DNA of 64,000 nucleotides from Prochlorococcus sp. AG-347-I04. GTDB taxonomy: Bacteria > Cyanobacteriota > Cyanobacteriia > PCC-6307 > Cyanobiaceae. Numbering within the stretch: position 1 is the first letter of the stretch; every line of letters begins with the position of its first letter. Shown here piece by piece: positions 56,570-63,508 of the stretch. Both the position numbers and the translations under genes were made by a program. The notes under the pieces are model-generated. The model was not told the origin of the DNA, did not search any database, and saw only the letters and a list, made by a program, of their open reading frames with translations. The stretch is taken from assembly GCA_003281625.1 (NCBI GenBank), contig QCBL01000008.1:1-64000 (forward strand), in the 5' to 3' direction.

Positions 56570-57235
56570 TTACCAAGGCAAAACCTCTCCGTTGGCATGC
56601 CAAAACGTACCCGAGTTATTTTTATTTAAAGAATCAATACGTTTCAAAAGGCCATTTGCTGATTCTTCAGGACTAATTCCATTTCTTGTAAAGCCAGTCA
56701 TTCTTGTACTCACTAAACCAGGATGCAAAATAGCTACATAAATATCATCTCTTGATAAATCTATAGAAATTGATTTTGCTGCCATTGACAAAGCTACCTT
56801 AGACATCCTGTAACCATAAGAACTTCCAGATGAATTATCTTCAATAGATCCCATTCTACTTGTGATAAAAGCAACTTTAGAAGATCTTTTTAAAAGGTGT
56901 TTAAGTGATTGGGTCATACATATTGGGCTCAATGCATTAACTTCAAATTGCCGCAAAATACTTTTTTTATCTAAGTTTTCTAAAGAATTAAATTCATAAA
57001 TTCCTGCATTATGAATTAAGCAATCTAAATTAACTCCAGATAGTTTTTTACACAAATTTGTTATCGACTCATCAGAAGAAATTTCTATATTCTCTTCAAT
57101 TCTCACTCCTAAATCTCTAAGTTCTTTTGAAGCTTTTCTACACGTTGCAATTACATTATCTCCCCTCTTATGAATTTGCCTACATAGTTCTAATCCAATA
57201 CCCCTATTTGATCCTGTAATTAGATAAGTAGACAT
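56570..57235 (-). CDS. Short-chain dehydrogenase/reductase
   Basis: This NAD(P)-dependent oxidoreductase of the SDR family is 221 aa. It has the cofactor motif TGSNRGIG at 7-14, HNAG near 80, catalytic Ser in ITSRMGS, and YxxxK in YGYRMSKVA. The C-terminal GTFWHANGEVLPW resembles C-factor-like SDRs. Substrate is unknown. It stands alone on the minus strand between small genes. Confidence 0.9.
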   Translation of the reverse strand: MSTYLITGSNRGIGLELCRQIHKRGDNVIATCRKASKELRDLGVRIEENIEISSDESITNLCKKLSGVNLDCLIHNAGIYEFNSLENLDKKSILRQFEVNALSPICMTQSLKHLLKRSSKVAFITSRMGSIEDNSSGSSYGYRMSKVALSMAAKSISIDLSRDDIYVAILHPGLVSTRMTGFTRNGISPEESANGLLKRIDSLNKNNSGTFWHANGEVLPW

Positions 57236-57409
57236 CTCTAAACTAAAAAATAAAAAATTAATCTAAATCCAAATATAAAAGAAAACAAACTAGAAAAAGA
57301 AAAAATTTATAAAATTCCTTATTAGATTTTTTAAGGTTATGATGGGTTAGGAATCTTAAAAAATTTTATAAAAGAAAGCAAAGATATTTTTATCATCAAA
57401 ATTTAATGT

Positions 57410-57616
57410 ATGGAAATTTTCAATCAAGAATTTATACAAGAGATTATTAGGTTAACTTGGAGAAATCCTGCTTTCATGGCTATAGCTATTGCTTTAATTT
57501 GGCTTATCCCACAATTATTTATCAGGAAAATAATGGCAAAAAAATATGAAAGAAGAAAAATAGAAATTCAGAAAAATAAAATTCAGAAGCTTTACCCAAC
57601 TAATAATCCTAAATAA
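57410..57616 (+). CDS. Single-span membrane protein, 68 aa
   Basis: Not recognised. The N-terminal part is amphipathic (FNQEFIQEIIRLTWRNPAF), then a membrane helix (AFMAIAIALIWLIPQLFI) and a basic tail rich in Lys/Arg (KYERRKIEIQKNKIQKLYP). It precedes a pair of overlapping small genes. Confidence 0.55.
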   Translation: MEIFNQEFIQEIIRLTWRNPAFMAIAIALIWLIPQLFIRKIMAKKYERRKIEIQKNKIQKLYPTNNPK

Positions 57617-57678
57617 GATTTTTATTTATAAGATGAACTAATTAATCAAAAAAAATGCTTTTTGCATCTAAGTAAAAT

Positions 57679-57870
57679 ATGACGTACAAAATAATTAGAA
57701 TTGATGGAAAAGAAGACGAATTAACAGCTCAAAGTTTTGATAAGTATGCAGATGCGTACGATTTGTTAGAGGAACTATATGGAGATTTATGTTGTTCAGA
57801 TGCTGATTATGGAGACATAACCTATTACGATATTGTAGAAAATAATTTAAAAAATATTAATGGAGAATAA
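57679..57870 (+). CDS. Acidic hypothetical protein, 63 aa
   Basis: Not recognised. It is a strongly acidic soluble protein (DKYADAYDLLEELYGDLCCS, DADYGDITYYDIVE) with two adjacent Cys. Its 3' end overlaps the next gene by 11 bases. Confidence 0.55.
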   Translation: MTYKIIRIDGKEDELTAQSFDKYADAYDLLEELYGDLCCSDADYGDITYYDIVENNLKNINGE

Positions 57871-58069
57871 TAAATGGGCTCCCTCCCAAGAAGATAATTT
57901 AGGGGTAATAACGAGTGTATATAAATTCATTAAAGAAGAACTTTCAGAACTTCAAAAAAAAACTGGATGTCCCGATTCATTTATTTATGATTTTATTGGA
58001 AAAATTCAGAATGAATGGCATCCTGAATCTTGCCACTCCATAGTTAGAAATAAAAAAAAGAAAAATTAG
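57860..58069 (+). CDS. Hypothetical soluble protein, 69 aa
   Basis: Not recognised. The product begins MENNKWAPSQEDNLGVITSV and has a helix YKFIKEELSELQKKTG, then CPDSFIYDFIGKIQNEWHPE and a basic tail. It overlaps the preceding gene by 11 bases, suggesting cotranslation. Confidence 0.5.
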   Translation: MENNKWAPSQEDNLGVITSVYKFIKEELSELQKKTGCPDSFIYDFIGKIQNEWHPESCHSIVRNKKKKN

Positions 58070-58139
58070 AAAATATTAAATCTTCAACGCAAATTTATAA
58101 AATTTCTCTAATATAGCCTGAATTTAAAAATATTAAATC

Positions 58140-58226
58140 ATGATTATTAGAATACTAGGAATCATACTTATCCTTGGTACGATTGCATATTATGGTTTAG
58201 TGTTAACTGGGCAAAGCAACCTTTAG
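58140..58226 (+). CDS. 28-aa single-helix peptide
   Basis: ATG 58140 to TAG 58226. The product MIIRILGIILILGTIAYYGL then VLTGQSNL is one membrane helix, like the smallest photosystem subunits, but matches none that I know. It is 70 bases after the preceding gene. Confidence 0.4.
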   Translation: MIIRILGIILILGTIAYYGLVLTGQSNL

Positions 58227-58251
58227 TTTTTTTAAGTTTTAAAAATTTCTC

Positions 58252-58464
58252 ATGAAATGGCCTCCTACTTTGTGTTGGACAGCACCAAAAACAATTAATG
58301 GTAATAGGCATTTTCAAGTTAAAGCTTATGGTGGGAAAAATGAAGATAGATGGGTTGATATTTTTCCTACCAAAAATAAGAAAGATATTAAAAGAATCTC
58401 ATGGGCAAAACTTAAATCAGAATGGACTACTGGATGGTTAAGGCTCCCAAAAGATAAAGATTAA
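58252..58464 (+). CDS. Hypothetical protein, 70 aa
   Basis: Not recognised. It is Trp- and Lys-rich (MKWPPTLCWTAPKTINGNRH, FQVKAYGGKNEDRWVDIFP, SEWTTGWLRLPKDKD), a probable small beta-domain. No metal motif is present. Confidence 0.55.
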   Translation: MKWPPTLCWTAPKTINGNRHFQVKAYGGKNEDRWVDIFPTKNKKDIKRISWAKLKSEWTTGWLRLPKDKD

Positions 58465-58563
58465 TTTGTCTATGTAAACAAATATTATTAACCAGAAAAA
58501 TGTAAAAAATAATACCTAACTCAAAAAAAATAACTTTTAAAATTTTTTAAATTGCTGTTTAAT

Positions 58564-58737
58564 ATGAAGTCAGAACCGAAGAAAAAACTCCCTAATAAAA
58601 AAGTTATAAGTTCAGCAAAATTTGAGGCTAAAGAACAATTCACAAAATCTGCATTAGAAAATTTAAAAACAGAAAATGAAAGACTTGTTAATTCACTAAA
58701 AAAATCTGGGGAGATTAAAGAATCAAAAGGAAAATAG
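58564..58737 (+). CDS. Small charged helical protein, 57 aa
   Basis: Not recognised functionally. From ATG 58564 (frame opens at 58552). It is Lys/Glu-rich, with a basic N-terminal half (MKSEPKKKLPNKKVISSAKF) and the motif KSALENLKTENERLVNSLKK then SG. That motif matches the gene at 54,626-54,751. The pair suggests a small paralogous family scattered over this region. Confidence 0.5.
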   Translation: MKSEPKKKLPNKKVISSAKFEAKEQFTKSALENLKTENERLVNSLKKSGEIKESKGK

Positions 58738-58788
58738 ACTTTCAGTACTTAAAAAATTTGATTATTATAGAAATTTATAGATTGAGAA

Positions 58789-58908
58789 ATGATTGAAAAA
58801 ATCTCTCTAGCAAACTCTCACCTACCTCAACTTATTGGGTTCGTAATGATGTCAATTGGTTACACATTAGGCAATAAATTCTACCTTCCTGAAATCAAAC
58901 AAAAATAA
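58789..58908 (+). CDS. 39-aa membrane peptide
   Basis: ATG 58789 to TAA 58908. The product is MIEKISLANSHLPQLIGFVM followed by MSIGYTLGNKFYLPEIKQK. It has one weak hydrophobic helix in the middle. Not recognised. Confidence 0.4.
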   Translation: MIEKISLANSHLPQLIGFVMMSIGYTLGNKFYLPEIKQK

Positions 58909-59261
58909 TAATTTCTAGTTATTAACAATATCTTAAATAAATAACATTGAAAATATACTCCTTAAAAAATTTTTCAATATTTTATCTGATTTAAAGTAAA
59001 AACTTTAAAGCTAATTCTGTAATCCAATTAAGACTAGTCCTGAGATGCAACTGACACATAAATGTAACAGTTAAGTACTATAAAATGTGAAATCCAAAGA
59101 AAAAGTAAGAATTCATACTAATTTTTTTAAAATATGTTACATTCTTTAATAATTCAAATTAAGATTTCCTCTGTTAATAAAGCAGAAATGAGGGAATGTT
59201 TGATGTGTACAAATGTCATTTACTCTTTGGCTTACTAATTGATCACATATGAAATCTAAAA
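58909..59261. other. 353-base gap upstream of the Hli gene, no gene recognised
   Basis: It is very AT-rich and presumably contains the Hli promoter. TACTATAAAATG near 59086 offers a -10-like sequence, but I see no paired -35. A 16-codon frame with a CxxC pattern at 59188-59238 (MRECLMCTNVIYSLAY) is too short to annotate as a gene, though a leader peptide cannot be excluded. I see no stable hairpin or repeat. Confidence 0.4.
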
Positions 59262-59516
59262 ATGGATGCACTTACTAGTTTTATAGTTGTTGTCATAGCA
59301 ATTACAATTCAATTCTCTTTATACGCCATCAAAAGGTTGCAGGAACCTTTAGAGCCAAATTATTTGATAGATAAAAATTCGAAAAAAAATAAAAACTATA
59401 TGGGTAAATTTTGGAAAAATGCCGAAATAACAAATGGGAGATTAGCTATGATTGGTTTTTTAGCATTGATAATAAATTACGGTTTTTTTGGGTGGATAAT
59501 ACCTGGTTTTATTTAA
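59262..59516 (+). CDS. High-light-inducible chlorophyll-binding protein (Hli) with extra N-terminal helix
   Basis: This small chlorophyll-binding stress protein is 84 aa. The C-terminal half carries the Hli motif AEITNGRLAMIGFLALI with chlorophyll-ligand Glu and Asn/Arg around residues 55-62, and one membrane helix. Unusually, the N-terminus has a second hydrophobic helix (MDALTSFIVVVIAITIQFSL), so the protein may span the thylakoid twice. Hli proteins protect photosystems under excess light. The gene is a single cistron. Confidence 0.85.
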   Translation: MDALTSFIVVVIAITIQFSLYAIKRLQEPLEPNYLIDKNSKKNKNYMGKFWKNAEITNGRLAMIGFLALIINYGFFGWIIPGFI

Positions 59517-59614
59517 ATTATCAATAAATTAAAGTCTTAAAGAAAAAATAAATCTCTCGTTCAAAACAAACTCTCCTTTTAAAAAAAAAATTTTTATTAT
59601 AAGTAAAAAAGCAA

Positions 59615-59812
59615 TTGAGTAATTCTGATTTTGATAAAAATGGATTGGACAGCTATGGGATACATTGGCTTCAATATGCTGCTTTTGCTGTCTCTGGTTT
59701 TGCTATATTTACAACTTGGGCATTTTTTTATGATGAAAGATTCCACAACTTTGTAATGAATATTTTCAGGGTTATTAACTGCAGTGGGTTCAACTGTAAT
59801 GGAGCATTTTAA
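59615..59812 (+). CDS. Small membrane protein, 65 aa
   Basis: Not recognised. From TTG 59615 it has a polar N-terminus (MSNSDFDKNGLDSYGIHW), one membrane helix (LQYAAFAVSGFAIFTTWAFF), and a short C-terminal tail with two Cys (INCSGFNCNGAF). It is six bases upstream of the next gene, so the two are probably cotranscribed. Confidence 0.5.
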   Translation: MSNSDFDKNGLDSYGIHWLQYAAFAVSGFAIFTTWAFFYDERFHNFVMNIFRVINCSGFNCNGAF

Positions 59813-59818
59813 AATTCT

Positions 59819-60001
59819 ATGGCTAATCCAGATCAAAAAACAATATTAATTGATAATGCTTTTGAGGAAATAAAAAACATTTGTATAAATCTTCAAAAAG
59901 ATACTGATGCTTCGAATTCAGAACTTAAAAGTTTACTAAAACTAATTATTAATGAATGGGAAGAAAAAGAAGAACAAAAACCTGGTTTTGGATTCAGGTA
60001 A
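59819..60001 (+). CDS. Hypothetical acidic protein, 60 aa
   Basis: Not recognised. It is soluble and helical (MANPDQKTILIDNAFEEIKN, ELKSLLKLIINEWEEKEEQK), ending KPGFGFR. It is six bases after the preceding gene. Confidence 0.5.
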   Translation: MANPDQKTILIDNAFEEIKNICINLQKDTDASNSELKSLLKLIINEWEEKEEQKPGFGFR

Positions 60002-60115
60002 AGTTATCTACTATCTAAGAAGGGACTTAGGTCTCAAATTATTTTTGATATGAATTGATTTTTTACTTTAAAATTTAATATTTATTGTTTTCATTTTTTA
60101 GAAAGAAATTAAAAA

Positions 60116-60145
60116 GGAATGAATCTCAAATAGAAGATTCATTCC
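60116..60145 (-). terminator. Perfect hairpin, probable terminator for a tiny minus-strand ORF
   Basis: Perfect 11-bp stem GGAATGAATCT (60116-60126) / AGATTCATTCC (60135-60145) with an 8-base loop. On the minus strand it is followed by a T-rich stretch (TTTTTAATTTC), so it probably ends the transcript with the 13-codon ORF at 60,172-60,213. Confidence 0.55.
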
Positions 60146-60171
60146 AGATTTAGCATTAGTTTTATCTAGAT

Positions 60172-60213
60172 TTAAATTTTATAATTTAACTCCTCTGGTG
60201 GACTGTCAATCAT
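60172..60213 (-). CDS. Possible 13-aa peptide with strong Shine-Dalgarno
   Basis: ATG at 60213 is preceded by AGGAGGGATCTA. The product is MIDSPPEELNYKI. It is acidic and far too short to judge by composition. It resembles the unit at 56,315-56,437 in layout: tiny minus-strand ORF, very strong SD, then hairpin. It may be a leader or a regulatory RNA with a decoy SD. Confidence 0.3.
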   Translation of the reverse strand: MIDSPPEELNYKI

Positions 60214-60295
60214 TAGATCCCTCCTATTCAACAAGTTAAACCTACGCCTTACTTATTAAGAAAGTAAATCAGTAAAAATGCTGATTTATTATTTT

Positions 60296-60397
60296 CTAAA
60301 ATGTTTGAATTAGAGATGCCAATTCTGGTGCATCTAATAAAAGTGCAAAAAATGTAAGCACAACTAATAAAAATATGGAAAAGTAGAATTGAACCAT
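60296..60397 (-). CDS. 33-aa single-helix peptide
   Basis: ATG 60397 to TAG 60296. The product MVQFYFSIFLLVVLTFFALL then LDAPELASLIQTF is one helix plus a short amphipathic tail. It lies upstream of the 13-aa ORF on the same strand. Not recognised. Confidence 0.4.
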   Translation of the reverse strand: MVQFYFSIFLLVVLTFFALLLDAPELASLIQTF

Positions 60398-60497
60398 TCT
60401 TCAAAATTACTTAAAAAGAATTTTTTAAGTTGTATAAAATAATGCTTTGTTTACATAATTAAATATCTCTACCTAGAGAAGTTTAATAAGAGAATAA

Positions 60498-60731
60498 TTA
60501 AGACGCTTCGGGAGAAAATATCGTCATATTTTTTTGCCAATACTCACAGCCTTTAAGTAAATGATCACCCTGTGGTATGCGTTTTTCGTATTTTGGACAG
60601 ATCAAGATAGTAGCAAAAGTTTCTGTAGTGCTGTAGCGAAAGTGATTGCAAGTAATGCAAATCTTTGTTCGTTTTCGTTTTAGGGTAGATTCTTTTAGAT
60701 ATTCCCATTTTGACGGATTTACCTTGATCAT
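60498..60731 (-). CDS. Small zinc-finger-like protein, 77 aa
   Basis: Not recognised. Four Cys occur with a CxxC pair (CITCNHFRY) and then CPKYEKR and GCEYWQK, a plausible zinc site of type CxxC-C-C. It is basic in the first half. The gene starts two bases before the stop of the upstream paralogue gene (60,734-61,024) and thus forms a two-gene unit with it. Confidence 0.6.
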   Translation of the reverse strand: MIKVNPSKWEYLKESTLKRKRTKICITCNHFRYSTTETFATILICPKYEKRIPQGDHLLKGCEYWQKNMTIFSPEAS

Positions 60732-60733
60732 GA

Positions 60734-61024
60734 TTACTGGAATTTATTAGTAACAATTTGCCAATCCCCTGAAATTAATTCATTCCATGTTTCACAAGCA
60801 CACTCAATAGAATGAAGTCTTGAATTTTTAATTTGGGCTGGTTCACCTAATTCATTTGCATAGAAAAGATGAGTATATACTTTTAAGTTATTAGATACAG
60901 ATTTCTTATAACTCTCAAAAAAAATTAATAAACCACTTTTTTTGTTAAACAACCAGCCAGTTGGGGGGTCAATAAGGCTGCCACAATAAAAATAAGTCCG
61001 AACATTAGCGACTCCTGAAGTCAT
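60734..61024 (-). CDS. Paralogue A of a small unknown family, 96 aa
   Basis: Not recognised, but clearly homologous to the gene at 63,184-63,483. Shared features are the start MTxGxANVxTxFxYG, PxGWLxxxxSxLIxF, HxxYANxLGEPxxIK and a terminal W-rich helix, so it has the same fold. It has two Cys near the end (ECACETWNEL). It is preceded by a well-formed promoter (61,048-61,076) shared with the paralogue. It is followed by the zinc-finger-like gene. Confidence 0.7.
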   Translation of the reverse strand: MTSGVANVRTYFYCGSLIDPPTGWLFNKKSGLLIFFESYKKSVSNNLKVYTHLFYANELGEPAQIKNSRLHSIECACETWNELISGDWQIVTNKFQ

Positions 61025-61047
61025 AAAGATAATACAGTTGTACTATT

Positions 61048-61076
61048 AATATAAATGTACTACTAGCAGACGTCAA
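61048..61076 (-). promoter_or_regulatory. Promoter of paralogue A
   Basis: On the minus strand TTGACG (61076-61071) and TATATT (61053-61048) are separated by 17 bases, with the ATG 24 bases further. The block AATACTTGACG and the -10 region with its following AGTACA are also present before the gene at 63,184. Two copies of GTACTAYTA (61040-61048 and 61057-61065) lie in this promoter, a possible operator. Confidence 0.7.
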
Positions 61077-61144
61077 GTATTCCTCTGGTAATTTTTTAAA
61101 TAATAAAATTACGTTCCAGAAATAATCAGCCGTTAACTTCTTAT

Positions 61145-61453
61145 TTGGTAATAGTGAATACAAGTAACTCCTTGAAAAGGAAAATATCATTTAAAGAGTA
61201 TCTCCTAAAGAATGCAATGTATCGAAATCCCTTCTATTTAGGATGGAACAAAGGTTGGTCTTTTTTATTTTTTTTAGAGGGTGGCACTGCAAAAATTGAA
61301 GCAAAAGGTTTTGGTATTTCTATTACAACAAAAGTTGAGAAAGGAGAATCACCTCTAGAATCTGCGGATAGATTAGTCTCGAAAGAGCAAAGGATCAGAA
61401 AATCAAGATATTATTCTTGGGTTAAATCTATTAATGAAAAAACAATAAATTAA
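61145..61453 (+). CDS. Hypothetical basic protein, up to 102 aa
   Basis: Not recognised. It is open from TTG 61145; GTG 61154 or ATG 61217 are also possible starts. It has a hydrophobic/aromatic segment (MYRNPFYLGWNKGWSFLFFL) then a beta-like part (TAKIEAKGFGISITTKVEKG) and a basic tail. It might be a peripheral membrane protein. Confidence 0.5.
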   Translation: MVIVNTSNSLKRKISFKEYLLKNAMYRNPFYLGWNKGWSFLFFLEGGTAKIEAKGFGISITTKVEKGESPLESADRLVSKEQRIRKSRYYSWVKSINEKTIN

Positions 61454-61523
61454 CCAATCTTTTAATTTCTAAAGTAATTTGTTGACAGTCAATTTAAAAT
61501 AGAAAAAAACTCATTTATTTTTC

Positions 61524-61781
61524 GTGTCCAATAAATTTTATGAATGGTGGAAAAACCATAGAAAAGTCATAACCTACGGGGCTTTTATCATCTTGTTTGG
61601 TTTTTATTTATCTCCTGTTGTTAAAGAAGCAAAATACAAAAACCAATGTATTAAGTACTCTACTAAAGGAGCTTTAACTAAATTTAATAAGGACGATATT
61701 GGAGAAACTTTACTAGAAGAAACCGGTTTGAATATTGATGAACTAGCAAAGATTGAAGGTTATAAGAATTGCATTAATTAA
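61524..61781 (+). CDS. Single-span membrane protein, 85 aa
   Basis: Not recognised. From GTG 61524, residues 1-15 are polar, then one helix (YGAFIILFGFYLSPVV) and an outer acidic domain with two Cys (KNQCIKYSTKG, IEGYKNCIN). The PVxKxAK...C motif after the helix resembles that of the 145-aa protein at 32,788, a possible distant paralogue. Confidence 0.55.
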   Translation: MSNKFYEWWKNHRKVITYGAFIILFGFYLSPVVKEAKYKNQCIKYSTKGALTKFNKDDIGETLLEETGLNIDELAKIEGYKNCIN

Positions 61782-61812
61782 AAAGTTCGCAAAAATTTCG
61801 CTGAGTTTTTAA

Positions 61813-62031
61813 ATGTTTAAAAGTTTGTTTAAAATTGTTTTATTAATATTATTATTTGGATTTATATCAATAAGTCCAAAAACAAGATATTTGGTTGGCA
61901 TAACTCTAAAAGAAATTTCTTCATTTCTTTTATGGACTGTTAAATATGAAGAAAGAGAAAAATGGATTATAGATAAACCAAGTTGGATGCCTAGTTGGAT
62001 ACCTAGCCGAAAACTTAAGCCATCGTATTAA
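61813..62031 (+). CDS. Hypothetical membrane-associated protein, 72 aa
   Basis: Not recognised. It has an N-terminal hydrophobic helix (MFKSLFKIVLLILLFGFISI), then a Trp-rich region (EKWIIDKPSWMPSWIPSRKL). Its stop is immediately followed by the start of the ligase-like gene, so the two are probably one transcript. Confidence 0.55.
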   Translation: MFKSLFKIVLLILLFGFISISPKTRYLVGITLKEISSFLLWTVKYEEREKWIIDKPSWMPSWIPSRKLKPSY

Positions 62032-62781
62032 ATGAAGACTTATTTAGAAGAACGAATTGAATGGTATGAGGATAATTATAGACATGGTAATGCTTTAATC
62101 TCTGATAAGCAGTTCGACCAACTTGAAAAAAATTTATTAAGAACAAACCCTAATTGTGATTACTTTAAAAAGAAAAATAAACTAGTTTTACCTTCATTAG
62201 AAAAGGATTCAATAGATGAATTTTTGAAAGGATTATTAGTAGATACCAGATTATTAATTGAACCAAAAATTGATGGTTGTGCTGTTGCTTTGCAATATAG
62301 GGATGGAACCTTGGAGAAAGCAATTTCAAGAAAAGGGGTAGACGTTACTAGTAAACTTACCAAAGTCCAAGACATCCCCAATAATCTCCCTTTACGAGGA
62401 GTTCTTCAAGTTAGAGGTGAATTATATGCACCCAACCAAAGTCCAAATATCTCCCAGAGAATCGCTTCTGGATTTCTAAGAGCTAAAGAAGGATTTTCTG
62501 AGAGTCTTAGCTTCTGCGCATTTCAAATACTTAATTCAACGCTTAACCAATATGAGTCCAAAAAGAGTCTTTCAAAGCTTGGTTTCACGATCCCTCAGGA
62601 TATTTCATGCAACTTTACGAGCCAAGTTGAAGTATTTAGAAAACAATGGCTTGAAGGGAAGCTTTTTAGTAAATATCCAACAGATGGAATAGTAGTAAAA
62701 ATAAATTCTAGAAAATTACAATTGATTAGAGAAAAATCAAATCTAGATTATCCTTATTGGCAAGTGGCAATAAAACGTTAA
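62032..62781 (+). CDS. Stand-alone NAD-dependent DNA ligase-like adenylation domain, 249 aa
   Basis: The protein covers the ligase Ia-like segment (RHGNALISDKQFDQLEKNL) and the nucleotidyltransferase domain of LigA. Adenylation motif I KIDGCAVAL has Lys at about residue 79, motif III LQVRGELY has Glu near 130, motif IV is TDGIVVKIN, and motif V WQVAIKR sits at the very end. It lacks the OB fold, zinc finger, helix-hairpin-helix and BRCT parts that normally add another 350 residues. The stop at 62,781 is a clean TAA inside the motif V region and overlaps the next ATG, so this looks like an evolved truncation, not sequence loss. Confidence 0.85.
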   Translation: MKTYLEERIEWYEDNYRHGNALISDKQFDQLEKNLLRTNPNCDYFKKKNKLVLPSLEKDSIDEFLKGLLVDTRLLIEPKIDGCAVALQYRDGTLEKAISRKGVDVTSKLTKVQDIPNNLPLRGVLQVRGELYAPNQSPNISQRIASGFLRAKEGFSESLSFCAFQILNSTLNQYESKKSLSKLGFTIPQDISCNFTSQVEVFRKQWLEGKLFSKYPTDGIVVKINSRKLQLIREKSNLDYPYWQVAIKR

Positions 62782-62894
62782 TGGAATTAATACACCAGAT
62801 TTTTCCTACTTGGCACATTTACTTGGATATGTTTTTGGTTGGCTTTGCAACTTACGGTTTTCTGAGAATTAAGAAAAAAATAAAAACTAAATAA
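62781..62894 (+). CDS. 37-aa single-helix peptide coupled to the ligase-like gene
   Basis: ATG 62781 shares a base with the TAA of the ligase-like gene (TAATG). The product MELIHQIFPTWHIYLDMFLV continues GFATYGFLRI and has a basic tail (KKKIKTK): one membrane helix. It is not recognised. Coupling to a ligase-like gene suggests membrane tethering or simple operon crowding. Confidence 0.5.
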   Translation: MELIHQIFPTWHIYLDMFLVGFATYGFLRIKKKIKTK

Positions 62895-62904
62895 AGTTTT
62901 TAAA

Positions 62905-63057
62905 TCATCCTTGGTCCTTAAGCATGGATTTAAGTTGTTCGGTATCTAATTGTTCAAGATAATTTCTCATTGCCAACCAAGATCTTCTGCTTTCTAACTT
63001 TCCGCTTTGTTTAAATAAATTTGCGGAAACTTGATCTATCAATTCTTTATGAGTCAT
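62905..63057 (-). CDS. Hypothetical helical protein, 50 aa
   Basis: Not recognised. From ATG 63057 (frame open to 63093). It is a single charged helical domain (MTHKELIDQVSANLFKQSGK, SRRSWLAMRNYLEQLDTEQL) with a short tail. It overlaps the preceding 46-aa gene by 11 bases and is the last of three overlapping genes with paralogue B. Confidence 0.5.
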   Translation of the reverse strand: MTHKELIDQVSANLFKQSGKLESRRSWLAMRNYLEQLDTEQLKSMLKDQG

Positions 63058-63187
63058 ACTTATATTCTTCATCAAGTTCAATGACAACACCATTAAAAAA
63101 TTCTGCTAATAATTTTGATGGGTCTTGCATAGATATCTTTCTATCTACTTTTGATAATTTCTTTTTGATTGGATTTAAGTTAGTCAT
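63047..63187 (-). CDS. Hypothetical protein, 46 aa
   Basis: ATG 63187 to TAA 63047. It has a basic N-terminal part (MTNLNPIKKKLSKVDRKISM) and then PSKLLAEFFNGVVIELDEEY. Its start overlaps the paralogue B stop by four bases (ATGA). It resembles a small beta-alpha module, but I cannot assign it. Confidence 0.5.
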   Translation of the reverse strand: MTNLNPIKKKLSKVDRKISMQDPSKLLAEFFNGVVIELDEEYKYDS

Positions 63188-63483
63188 ACAGATTCAGGTA
63201 ATTCAAGTTCTTCAAAAGTCCAACCTTCTAATTGAAGGTCATGCCATTTATCCCAAGCATTATCCAAATACATTTGAGTGGACGATTTAATTGCCATTGG
63301 CTCACCAAGATCATTTGCATAATATGTATGAGCAAAAATTCTCAAACTATTTCTTGGAGATTTTTTATTCCTTATAAATAAAATTAATCTGCTGCGGTCT
63401 GGGCTAAGCAACCAACCACTTGGGGACTCATTACGATAACCGTAAGAAAAATTAGTCCAAACATTAGCTCCTCCTAAAGTCAT
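63184..63483 (-). CDS. Paralogue B of a small unknown family, 99 aa
   Basis: It is homologous to the gene at 60,734-61,024 (shared ANVxTxFxYG, SPSGWLxSPDRSRLILF, HTYYANDLGEP, IK, terminal W-rich helix). It has no Cys, unlike paralogue A. It is the first of three translationally coupled genes and is driven by a promoter near identical to that of paralogue A. Function is unknown. Confidence 0.7.
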   Translation of the reverse strand: MTLGGANVWTNFSYGYRNESPSGWLLSPDRSRLILFIRNKKSPRNSLRIFAHTYYANDLGEPMAIKSSTQMYLDNAWDKWHDLQLEGWTFEELELPESV

Positions 63484-63508
63484 TACTTAGTAATACATGT
63501 GTACTACT

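Noticed and set aside
59188-59238. 16-codon frame with CxxC (MRECLMCTNVIYSLAY) upstream of the Hli gene
   Set aside because: No SD, too short, and no repeat of the pattern elsewhere in the window. Kept only as a remark in the gap entry.
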